This document shows, in pieces, positions 1 to 5,624 of a stretch of 6,150 nucleotides of DNA. The translations under genes were made by a program, and so were the position numbers. Position 1 is the first letter of the stretch. Each line of letters begins with the position of its first letter. Under the pieces are notes generated by a model, which worked only from the letters and a program-made list of their open reading frames with translations, ran no database searches and was not told where the DNA came from. The stretch is taken from assembly GCA_028818995.1 (NCBI GenBank), contig JAPPMR010000988.1, forward strand, positions 1 through 6,150, in the 5' to 3' direction. Source of the DNA: Candidatus Poribacteria bacterium (GTDB taxonomy: Bacteria; Poribacteria; WGA-4E; WGA-3G).

Positions 1-2
1 CA

Positions 3-1253
3 TCAAGCCATGCGTTCTCAACTCCTGCGCCCAATCTTTCCCCAACAACATTTGAGAAACACTTGGCCGGTGATCGTGAATTTGAGCAAGCGTTTGTGAC
101 AGCCCCTGCGGTGGTGAACCCTGGTTTAGGTCCTATTTACAACAACGTAACGTGCATCAACTGTCATGCACGTGATGGTCGCGGACGACCGCCAGGAGTT
201 GATGAGAAATTTGTGTCCATGCTCTTTAGACTTAGTCTCCCGAATACAGAAAACGAGGAAGCGGGAAAATCCCCGATACCAGTTCCGGGCTACGGAACCC
301 AGTTAAATAATCGCGCAATCTACGGTACACCCGCAGAAGGGTCAGTCAAAATTGAGTATTCTGAGCAACCGTTAACAACCGAAGACGGAACGCGTGTGCA
401 TCTCCGCTATCCCAATTATACGATTACGGATGCCTATAAATCTTTACCCGATAATGTTGAATTATCACCTCGCGTAGCACCTGTCGTGTTCGGACTCGGT
501 TTATTAGAAGCAATACCCGAAAAAACCATCTTAACTTATGCTGATGAGGCTGATGTTGACGAAGATGGCATCTCTGGCAAACCCAATTATGTATGGGATG
601 TAGTTAAAAAGCGTTACGCGCTTGGTCGTTTCGGATGGAAAGCGAACCAACCTAACCTTCTTCAACAGGTTGCATCCGCATATCATGATGATATGGGAGT
701 GACTACCTCATTGTTCCCTTTAGAAAATTCAACAGGACAAACCCAACTCAAGGAAAACAGTCCGAGGCCCGAAGTGAGCGATGAAATTTTAGATGTGGTA
801 ACGTTCTACGTGCAAACGTTGGCGGTACCTGCCCGTCGAAATGTAGACGATCCACAAGTCATGCATGGTGAACAACTATTTGCACAAGCACAATGTGCAA
901 GCTGTCATATTCCAACGTTAAGAACTGGCGTTTTACCGGGTGTTCCCTCAGTCAGCAATCAAACGATTCATCCGTATACAGATATGTTGTTACACGACAT
1001 GGGACCTGAGTTAGCGGACAATCGTCCTGATTTTCAGGCAAGTGGTAGTGAATGGCGGACACCACCTTTATGGGGTATCGGTTTAGTGATAACAGTCAAC
1101 GGTCATACCAATTTTCTCCACGATGGTAGGGCACGAGATTTAATGGAAGCGATCCTCTGGCACGGAGGGGAATCGGAAAAATCACGACAAGCCGTTTTGG
1201 AAATGTCAAAAACTGAACGTGATGCACTTATAGCGTTCTTAGAGTCATTGTAA
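3..1253 (+). CDS. Di-haem c-type cytochrome / putative peroxidase (DUF1111 di-haem oxidoreductase), 5'-truncated by the window
   Basis: The frame is open from base 3 with no stop, and the residues encoded before the TTG at 63 (SSHAFSTPAPNLSP...) suit this family, so the real start and signal peptide lie upstream. Numbering below takes the leucine codon at 63 as residue 1. There are two haem c attachment motifs, CINCH (31-35) and CASCH (278-282). The C-terminal half has the family's HDMG (311-314), LHDGRA (H353) and WHGGE (H367) blocks. An acidic D-V-D-E-D-G-I-S-G loop (164-172) resembles a calcium-binding loop. This matches the DUF1111 family, related to MauG/CcpA-type di-haem peroxidases; databases often call it 'thiol oxidoreductase', without firm biochemical support that I know of. 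The protein should be periplasmic or anchored. Its relatives often sit beside imelysin-type iron-regulated lipoproteins, and here a TonB receptor and a DUF4856 protein follow. A role in iron or ligand redox chemistry is inference; the family call is firm. Confidence 0.93.
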   Translation, partial: SSHAFSTPAPNLSPTTFEKHLAGDREFEQAFVTAPAVVNPGLGPIYNNVTCINCHARDGRGRPPGVDEKFVSMLFRLSLPNTENEEAGKSPIPVPGYGTQLNNRAIYGTPAEGSVKIEYSEQPLTTEDGTRVHLRYPNYTITDAYKSLPDNVELSPRVAPVVFGLGLLEAIPEKTILTYADEADVDEDGISGKPNYVWDVVKKRYALGRFGWKANQPNLLQQVASAYHDDMGVTTSLFPLENSTGQTQLKENSPRPEVSDEILDVVTFYVQTLAVPARRNVDDPQVMHGEQLFAQAQCASCHIPTLRTGVLPGVPSVSNQTIHPYTDMLLHDMGPELADNRPDFQASGSEWRTPPLWGIGLVITVNGHTNFLHDGRARDLMEAILWHGGESEKSRQAVLEMSKTERDALIAFLESL

Positions 1254-1267
1254 GAAATTGGATAAAT

Positions 1268-1272
1268 AAGGA
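1268..1272 (+). promoter_or_regulatory. Ribosome binding site for the 84-residue lipoprotein
   Basis: AAGGA lies 8 nt upstream of the ATG at 1281, inside the 27-bp gap after the di-haem gene. It supports 1281 as the start rather than the in-frame ATG at 1290. The short gap has room for little else, so co-transcription with the upstream gene is likely. Confidence 0.7.
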
Positions 1273-1280
1273 TTTAGAAG

Positions 1281-1535
1281 ATGAACTTAATGTTTACCAC
1301 ACTTAGAAAATTGTTGTTAGCACTGATTGTCGTTTTCGGTTTAACTTTGTGCGGTTGTGAAAGTGATCCTATTCTTTCACCTCAAGTTGAAGTTGAGGAG
1401 GAAGCTGGTGGAAGTTATGGTAACACTAATCTGTCGGTTAATACAACTGAGAACACACAAAAAACAGTTAAAGATGAGAAAAACAGCAAAATTGTCAGCA
1501 ACCGTAGTAAAATTACGAACCCCAAACGCTTTTAA
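1281..1535 (+). CDS. Small lipoprotein of unknown function (84 aa)
   Basis: I do not recognise this protein. The N-terminus is a typical lipoprotein signal: two basic residues (R9, K10), a hydrophobic stretch (11-23), then a lipobox Leu-Cys-Gly-Cys (23-26), with C26 the likely lipidated residue. Residue +2 is Glu, so the Asp inner-membrane retention signal is absent; by analogy with E. coli it would go to the outer membrane. The mature part is about 58 residues with no obvious fold. An acidic patch (E37, E39-E41) is followed by GG and an Asn/Thr/Lys-rich tail that ends basic (NPKRF), so it looks disordered. It sits 27 bp after the di-haem gene and 22 bp before the receptor, on the same strand with its own Shine-Dalgarno, so it is probably a translated member of the operon. 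It could be an accessory lipoprotein to the receptor or cytochrome, but nothing in the sequence shows which. Confidence 0.75.
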   Translation: MNLMFTTLRKLLLALIVVFGLTLCGCESDPILSPQVEVEEEAGGSYGNTNLSVNTTENTQKTVKDEKNSKIVSNRSKITNPKRF

Positions 1536-1543
1536 TAAAGTAT

Positions 1544-1547
1544 AGGA
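1544..1547 (+). promoter_or_regulatory. Ribosome binding site for the TonB-dependent receptor
   Basis: AGGA followed by an A-run lies 10 nt before the ATG at 1558. It is a moderate Shine-Dalgarno match at slightly long spacing, and it supports 1558 as the receptor start, which also gives a complete signal peptide. Confidence 0.55.
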
Positions 1548-1557
1548 AAAAGAATTC

Positions 1558-3669
1558 ATGTTCCAATTTTTAGTCGTAGCTTGTAGAAGAACAGTATCAA
1601 TCTTAATCGTCCTAACGCTTCTCTTTGGCATACCGTACTATTGTCAAGGTTCAACTGAAATTAGTGGCAAAGTGGTTGACAAAGAAACAGGAAATCCCAT
1701 TTTAGGTGCTGTTGTTAAGATAAAATCCAATGGAAATATCTTAGAAGAAGCAACAACTGCGAGAGATGGCAGCTTTCAATTTACGCAGAATGCCCAAAAG
1801 GATCAACAGATCCTGGTAAGTTCAATTGGCTACAATGCCTACAGTAAAATGATTACCTCTGAATCACCGGGCAATTTAGAAATAGCGTTGTCGAGCCAGA
1901 CCTTTGAATTAGCGCCGATAGAAATTATTGGTCAATCGCTGCGTGAACATAAAAAACTGACAGGAACAATGAGCAAGTTAGAACCGGAAATGGTTGACCT
2001 GATAAAGCCTGTTGGCACACAAGAATTGCTTGAATTCATACCGGGTATCAACGGCTATGCGGATGATGGATTTGGCAACTCACGTTTGAGTATTGGAATT
2101 AGAGGTTTAAATCCCCGTCGAAGTGCGCGTGTGCTTATACTTGAAGATGGTGTGCCAATACAGCCCGCTGTCTATATTTATCCGAACGCCTACTACAACC
2201 CGCCTGCTGACCGAATTGATGCTGTTGAGGTGATTAAAAGTAGTGCTGCTGTCCGCTATGGACCGCAAACGATGGGTGGCGTTATTAATTACACGACACG
2301 AAAACCTGATGGAACACGCGGGTTAGGAAATCAGATCACAGTCGGAAACAACGGATACTATGGTGCCTTTTCAGAATTGACAGGTATTGGAAATCCTGAA
2401 AAAGTGTTGTCAGACTTGCAACTTCTATACAAACATGGAGACGGTTTTAGAGAAAATAACACATTTGATCAGGCTAACGGCACTCTTAAAACGCTTTTTC
2501 AACTGAGTGAAGAAAAGACTCTGTATCTCAAACTAAACGGTAATTTTGAAAACTCAAATGCTACTTATACCGGTTTGACAGAATATACATTTAAAACGGA
2601 TCCCAACTTTAACCCTAAAGAAGACGATAATTTTAAGATTATACGAACCTCTCTTGACCTCATCTATACCAACAAAATCTCGGAAAATCTGGTAAGTAAT
2701 ACCACGATGTATACGAGTTTGTTTGACAGGCGGTGGTGGCGTGAGGATGATATCTTCGTGCGTCCTGCCTCTATTGAAACAGGGAATCTGGCGCCAGTGC
2801 CCTATTACCAAACAGGTGATCTCGTCAGAACAGGTAATGGTAAAAGCAACTTCGGTATTCTCCGAACCTTTTACGTAGGTGGAATTGAGCAGAACTATAC
2901 GGTCAAACACGGCATTGGTGGAAATATTGGACGGGCTGAAATCGGTGGCAGAGTGCACTGGGAACGTTTCATTGACGACAAGAAAATCGGTGATGCGCCG
3001 AATGCACGTGATGGGGTTTACTATACGGGAACGCCAGGCTCTAATGAGGATCCTGTGAAAATTGTTGGGCAAAGTCACCACTACGAAACGATGGCGTTAG
3101 CACTTTATGCCAAAGAACAACTTGAATTGCAAGACCTCACGCTTACACTTGGTACGCGGTTTGAAGTATTTAAGCAGGACAGGGTAGACAGACTACGCGG
3201 CTCAGTGTTGGCAGATAAAGTATCTTCAGTGCTATTACCGGGAATTGGTGCGAACTATCAGGTCGGGAATTTCAACATTTTCGGCAGCATTCATAGAGGG
3301 TATACAGCACCCTCCAGCGGTACACTAAAAGTTACTAACTTCGGGCAAAATGTTGATGCTGGTGGACTTGACCTCAAACCTGAAAAAAGTTGGAACATGG
3401 AACTGGGATTCAGATCATGGATGCGAGGCGTTACAATAGAAACTGCCGGATTTTTCATTACGGTCGAAGATTTGGTTGCGGCTGGACGTGGTACTGCATT
3501 CAAGAATTTAGGAAAGGTTAATTTGTCAGGACTTGAAATGGCAATGAGACTTGACATATCAGAACTCGTGTCAATACTACCTGATCTCAATGCTTCTTAT
3601 ACATCCTTCAAACAGAAATCGTTGATGGTATTGTCAAGTCTGCGACTATTGCCGGTAATGTTGATGTAG
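1558..3669 (+). CDS. TonB-dependent outer-membrane receptor, FecA-like, N-terminal and most of barrel (frameshifted near 3612)
   Basis: This is an outer-membrane active transporter, probably for a ferric chelate. A signal peptide occupies about residues 1-31 (hydrophobic 13-26). A carboxypeptidase-regulatory-like domain follows at about 35-112, beginning ISGKVVDKETG. APIEIIGQ (about 119-126) is a possible TonB box. The plug covers about 130-250, with the FecA-type block RYGPQTMGGVINYTTRKP (233-250). Beta-barrel sequence then runs on to about residue 685. After residue 684 (Lys, codon 3610-3612) this frame gives about 19 unrelated residues and a TAG at 3667-3669. Sensible barrel sequence continues at once in another frame to 4049, so the intended protein is about 830 aa, a normal receptor length. 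The simplest explanation is one A missing from the AAA run at 3610-3612, either a real mutation or a sequencing or assembly error. The substrate is not provable from sequence; iron is inferred from the FecA resemblance and the neighbours. It follows the small lipoprotein gene by 22 bp and is likely in the same operon. Confidence 0.92.
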   Translation: MFQFLVVACRRTVSILIVLTLLFGIPYYCQGSTEISGKVVDKETGNPILGAVVKIKSNGNILEEATTARDGSFQFTQNAQKDQQILVSSIGYNAYSKMITSESPGNLEIALSSQTFELAPIEIIGQSLREHKKLTGTMSKLEPEMVDLIKPVGTQELLEFIPGINGYADDGFGNSRLSIGIRGLNPRRSARVLILEDGVPIQPAVYIYPNAYYNPPADRIDAVEVIKSSAAVRYGPQTMGGVINYTTRKPDGTRGLGNQITVGNNGYYGAFSELTGIGNPEKVLSDLQLLYKHGDGFRENNTFDQANGTLKTLFQLSEEKTLYLKLNGNFENSNATYTGLTEYTFKTDPNFNPKEDDNFKIIRTSLDLIYTNKISENLVSNTTMYTSLFDRRWWREDDIFVRPASIETGNLAPVPYYQTGDLVRTGNGKSNFGILRTFYVGGIEQNYTVKHGIGGNIGRAEIGGRVHWERFIDDKKIGDAPNARDGVYYTGTPGSNEDPVKIVGQSHHYETMALALYAKEQLELQDLTLTLGTRFEVFKQDRVDRLRGSVLADKVSSVLLPGIGANYQVGNFNIFGSIHRGYTAPSSGTLKVTNFGQNVDAGGLDLKPEKSWNMELGFRSWMRGVTIETAGFFITVEDLVAAGRGTAFKNLGKVNLSGLEMAMRLDISELVSILPDLNASYTSFKQKSLMVLSSLRLLPVMLM

Positions 3670-4049
3670 AGCTAAACGGCAATGAACTGCCTTACGCCCC
3701 GCAGCATACTTTCACTGTAGGATTGGCAAAACAACTTGGTGACGTTATTCGTGTGCGTGCCGATATGCGGTTTGTGGACGAAGTTTTCACCGATTTTGAA
3801 AACATTCAGCAAACTAAAAATCGTGGCGATACCGGTCCCATTCCAAACTATGCGATTGTCAATGCAAGTATAGATTACAAATTAACTACACAGTGGCAGC
3901 TATTTTTCACTGCCAAAAACATTTTCGATAAAGTATATATCGGGTCGCGTTTGCATTCAAATGCAGGGCAACCTGAAGCCAATTTAAGCTCGGGCATCCT
4001 AATCGGTCCGAGACGACAGATACTTTTTGGTATCAAGCAAGGTTTATAG
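3612..4049 (+). CDS. C-terminal barrel segment of the same TonB-dependent receptor, in the shifted frame
   Basis: This stretch is the continuation of the receptor, not a separate gene. Read from 3612 it gives TEIVDGIVKSATIAGNVDV and onward, joining smoothly to ...LNASYTSFK in the other frame. It then carries typical last-strand features of FecA-like receptors: LPYAPQHTFTVGL, VNASIDYKL, FFTAKNIFDKVYIGSR, and a closing GPRRQILFGIKQGL. About 145 residues are intact to the TAG at 4047-4049. No convincing start codon or ribosome binding site would allow independent translation; the TTG at 3723 lies in the middle of barrel sequence. The previous stop in this frame is at 3582-3584, so the lesion must lie between about 3585 and 3669, best placed at the AAA at 3610-3612. 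The clean preservation downstream favours a recent mutation or a base-calling error over an old pseudogene. Confidence 0.88.
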   Translation, partial: TEIVDGIVKSATIAGNVDVELNGNELPYAPQHTFTVGLAKQLGDVIRVRADMRFVDEVFTDFENIQQTKNRGDTGPIPNYAIVNASIDYKLTTQWQLFFTAKNIFDKVYIGSRLHSNAGQPEANLSSGILIGPRRQILFGIKQGL

Positions 4050-4062
4050 TTCTGGTGTAAGG

Positions 4063-4094
4063 TGAAGAGAGATGTTTTAAAGCTGCTCTCTTCA
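4063..4094 (+). terminator. Hairpin after the receptor gene, possible terminator
   Basis: TGAAGAGAG (4063-4071) and CTCTCTTCA (4086-4094) form a perfect 9-bp stem around a 14-nt loop, starting 13 nt after the receptor stop. The position suits a transcription end for the upstream operon. The following bases (AAAGTTTCTATT) are only a weak U-tract, so it may instead be an mRNA 3'-end stabiliser or a leaky terminator. Confidence 0.45.
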
Positions 4095-4119
4095 AAAGTT
4101 TCTATTAAAAACTAATAAT
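4091..4119 (+). promoter_or_regulatory. Possible sigma70-type promoter for the DUF4856 gene
   Basis: TTCAAA (4091-4096) could serve as a -35 box and TAATAAT (4113-4119) as an AT-rich -10, 16 bp apart. Transcription would then begin near 4125, right at the Fur-box-like palindrome, a common arrangement for Fur repression. The matches are loose and the -35 overlaps the preceding hairpin arm, so this is tentative. Confidence 0.3.
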
Positions 4120-4121
4120 TC

Positions 4122-4150
4122 ATAAAGATAATGAGACTCGTTATCTTTAT
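4122..4150 (+). promoter_or_regulatory. Fur box-like operator inside a 29-bp palindrome
   Basis: Bases 4127-4145 read GATAATGAGACTCGTTATC. Aligned without gaps to the classical 19-bp Fur box GATAATGATAATCATTATC this matches 16 of 19 positions, including the first eight and last five. The symmetry continues outward: 4122-4150 is palindromic about A4136 with a single mismatched pair (4132/4140). It ends 15 bp before the ATG at 4166, so bound Fur-Fe would block the promoter or early elongation. Transcribed, it could also form a hairpin followed by TTTT, so an additional terminator role cannot be excluded. An operator fits better given the iron-related genes on both sides. Confidence 0.7.
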
Positions 4151-4153
4151 TTT

Positions 4154-4160
4154 AAAGGAG
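4154..4160 (+). promoter_or_regulatory. Strong ribosome binding site for the DUF4856 gene
   Basis: AAAGGAG lies 5 nt before the ATG at 4166. It is the best Shine-Dalgarno in the window and fixes the start. Such a strong site is unusual for Bacteroidota, which bears on the organism guess. Confidence 0.8.
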
Positions 4161-4165
4161 AAAAC

Positions 4166-5476
4166 ATGAATTTCTTGACGATAAAATATCAATGGTTAGC
4201 TGCGTTGCTAATTGTTGTTAGTCTATTTCTAACCGCTTGTGGAACCGATGATGACGAACTTGACCCTACAGATGAAGCCAAAATCGATGTGCCACAAGCG
4301 TATGTATTTGATAGTCGCTTTGAAGAAGGCAAAAGTAGTGTTTCTTACTCAGGGCAGGTTGTACGCAATCTGCTGTTGCAGGACTTAAAGGCGACCACCG
4401 ACAGCGTAGGAAAAGACGGTGCCAAGTCTGTTACAGTGCACCACCAGCTCCAATTCTATGCTTATGATGATGCACTAAACCTGAAAACGCTGACGACTAC
4501 AGGATCAATATCTGCACTTGAAAGTCATTATTCCGCGCTTTCAACTGGGAAAAATCTTGTTGGTAAGATTTCAGGCGATCCAGTCATCGGTTACAATCGC
4601 ACTGCAGATGATTTAGTGCGGGAATGGTTCAAACAAATTGCGGATAATTCGCAGGATTCTGATAAACTCGGCACGGCAATGGCTTACACTAACGATGACG
4701 GTGTTGACATGTCGCAGATGATTAACAAGGTGCTTATCGGTGCAGTCCCTTATTATCAAGCGACAGGTGTTTATCTCAACGGTCTGCTTGAACGTGATAA
4801 TAGTGAAGCGAGAGATGGAGAGGATCCGTATACTGCGATGGAGCATGCGTGGGATGAGGCTTTCGGTTATTTCGGTGCTGCTCGTGATTATGCGCGTTAC
4901 ACCGACGATCAACTTGCTGGATCGGTTGATGATTTTACATTCGATTCTAATGGTGATGGCAGTATTGACTTCAAATCGGAATACAACTTCGGGCTTTCTA
5001 GAAATGCAGCAAAACGCGATAAGGGAGGGACAGGCGTGGATTTCACGAAGGATATTTTTGATGCTTTCCTTGCTGGACGCACCGCTATTACCAATCAAGG
5101 TTCGGTTGAGGAAATCAGCGCGCACCGCCAAGCCGCTGCGGAAGGGATGGAAAAGGTGATCGCAGCGACAGTCGTTCACTACATCAACGATACGCTTAGC
5201 GATATGTCTGAGTTAGGTACAGCCGACGAAAATCGTGCCAATTTAAATAAACATTGGGCGGAGATGAAAGGTTATACTGTCGCTTTGCAGTACAATCCTT
5301 TCAAGTTGATTAGCGATGGACAGCTTCGGGAATTGCATGGTATTATGGGGGAAGCACCCCAATATGATGAACCGGGCAGTAGTGAATATGAAAAACAAGT
5401 TTCCTATTACGAACGCGCTAAAGTTGTCCTACAGGCTGCTTATGGATTCTCCAATGCGAACATGGAGAACTGGTAG
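4166..5476 (+). CDS. DUF4856 domain lipoprotein, imelysin-related, probably iron-regulated
   Basis: This 436-residue protein starts with a lipoprotein signal: hydrophobic residues 11-22 and lipobox Leu-Thr-Ala-Cys (22-25), with C25 lipidated. Gly at +2 suggests outer-membrane sorting. An acidic linker (GTDDDELDPTDE) follows. The body matches DUF4856 as I know it: VSYSGQVVRN near 58, the central block YTAMEHAWDEAFGYFG (222-237), FLAGRTAI and VIAATVVHYIN in the C-terminal half, and HWAEMKGYTVALQYNPF near the end. The family is helical and related in context to imelysins (EfeO/IrpA-type iron-regulated proteins), but I do not see the classical imelysin GxHxxE motif. H227 and E231 in HAWDE could be a substitute metal site. 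D260-N262-D264-G265 with I267 and D268 looks like an EF-hand/dockerin-type calcium loop. A Fur-box-like palindrome sits just upstream, so expression under iron starvation is likely. A role in binding or passing iron in the periplasm is inference; the family call is firm. Confidence 0.88.
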   Translation: MNFLTIKYQWLAALLIVVSLFLTACGTDDDELDPTDEAKIDVPQAYVFDSRFEEGKSSVSYSGQVVRNLLLQDLKATTDSVGKDGAKSVTVHHQLQFYAYDDALNLKTLTTTGSISALESHYSALSTGKNLVGKISGDPVIGYNRTADDLVREWFKQIADNSQDSDKLGTAMAYTNDDGVDMSQMINKVLIGAVPYYQATGVYLNGLLERDNSEARDGEDPYTAMEHAWDEAFGYFGAARDYARYTDDQLAGSVDDFTFDSNGDGSIDFKSEYNFGLSRNAAKRDKGGTGVDFTKDIFDAFLAGRTAITNQGSVEEISAHRQAAAEGMEKVIAATVVHYINDTLSDMSELGTADENRANLNKHWAEMKGYTVALQYNPFKLISDGQLRELHGIMGEAPQYDEPGSSEYEKQVSYYERAKVVLQAAYGFSNANMENW

Positions 5477-5533
5477 TCACCGCTATAAGAAAGGATAAAT
5501 ACTTTAGATGATTGAGTAGGTGAAAGAAAAGGC

Positions 5534-5575
5534 AGATTGGAAGACTTGTCCTCTAATCTTCCTTTCTTCTAATCT
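5534..5575 (+). terminator. Hairpin downstream of the DUF4856 gene, possible terminator
   Basis: AGATTGGAAGA (5534-5544) can pair with TCTTCTAATCT (5565-5575) over 11 positions with one G-U pair, leaving a 20-nt loop. A run of four T (5575-5578) overlaps the end of the stem. It lies 57 bp after the DUF4856 stop and before the next gene, as a terminator would, but the stem is AT-rich and the loop large. It may simply be part of the repeat element described here. Confidence 0.35.
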
Positions 5576-5624
5576 TTTGGAGTATGGACAGAGAGATGTG
5601 GCGACAATTACAATCTTCCAATCT
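5534..5624. repeat. GATTGGAAGA / TCTTCCAATC inverted repeat with internal direct repeats
   Basis: AGATTGGAAGA (5534-5544) has an exact reverse complement at 5614-5624. Between them TCTAATCTT occurs twice, at 5552-5560 and 5568-5576 (16-bp period), and AATCT recurs at 5612-5616 and 5620-5624. The right arm falls inside the first codons of the next gene if it starts at 5584. It resembles a dispersed intergenic repeat family of the REP/MITE-remnant type. I recall similar TTGGAAG-rich repeats from Poribacteria, but cannot confirm that here. Confidence 0.5.

Noticed and set aside
63..65. TTG as the start codon of the di-haem gene
   Set aside because: The frame stays open to the window edge and the upstream residues fit the family; there is no signal peptide or Shine-Dalgarno at 63, so this is an internal leucine.
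450..466. GATAAT-5 nt-ATTATC, resembling a Fur box
   Set aside because: The spacing between arms is 5 instead of 7, it lies inside the di-haem coding sequence, and there is no gene start nearby; likely chance.
2554..3081. 175-codon open frame on the - strand
   Set aside because: It lies wholly within the receptor barrel, its translation resembles no family, and it is explained as an antisense shadow of the coding frame.
3606..3613. Programmed -1 ribosomal frameshifting in the receptor gene
   Set aside because: C TTC AAA does not fit the X XXY YYZ slippery pattern, no pseudoknot is evident, and such recoding is not known for TonB receptors; a base loss is simpler.
3723..4049. Independent small outer-membrane protein starting at TTG 3723
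   Set aside because: The homologous sequence continues upstream of 3723 in the same frame back to 3612; this is the tail of the receptor.
4613..5179. 188-codon open frame on the - strand, and a 139-codon + strand frame at 4740-5159
   Set aside because: Both overlap the well-supported DUF4856 gene in other frames and have no signal, motif or convincing ribosome binding site.
5495..5513. GATAAATACTTTAG region as a second Fur box before the membrane protein gene
   Set aside because: There are too few matches to the 19-bp consensus and no dyad symmetry.
5490..5519. AAAGGA followed by ATG at 5508
   Set aside because: The reading frame is only Met-Ile-Glu-stop; there is no evidence that it is a leader peptide or a gene remnant.
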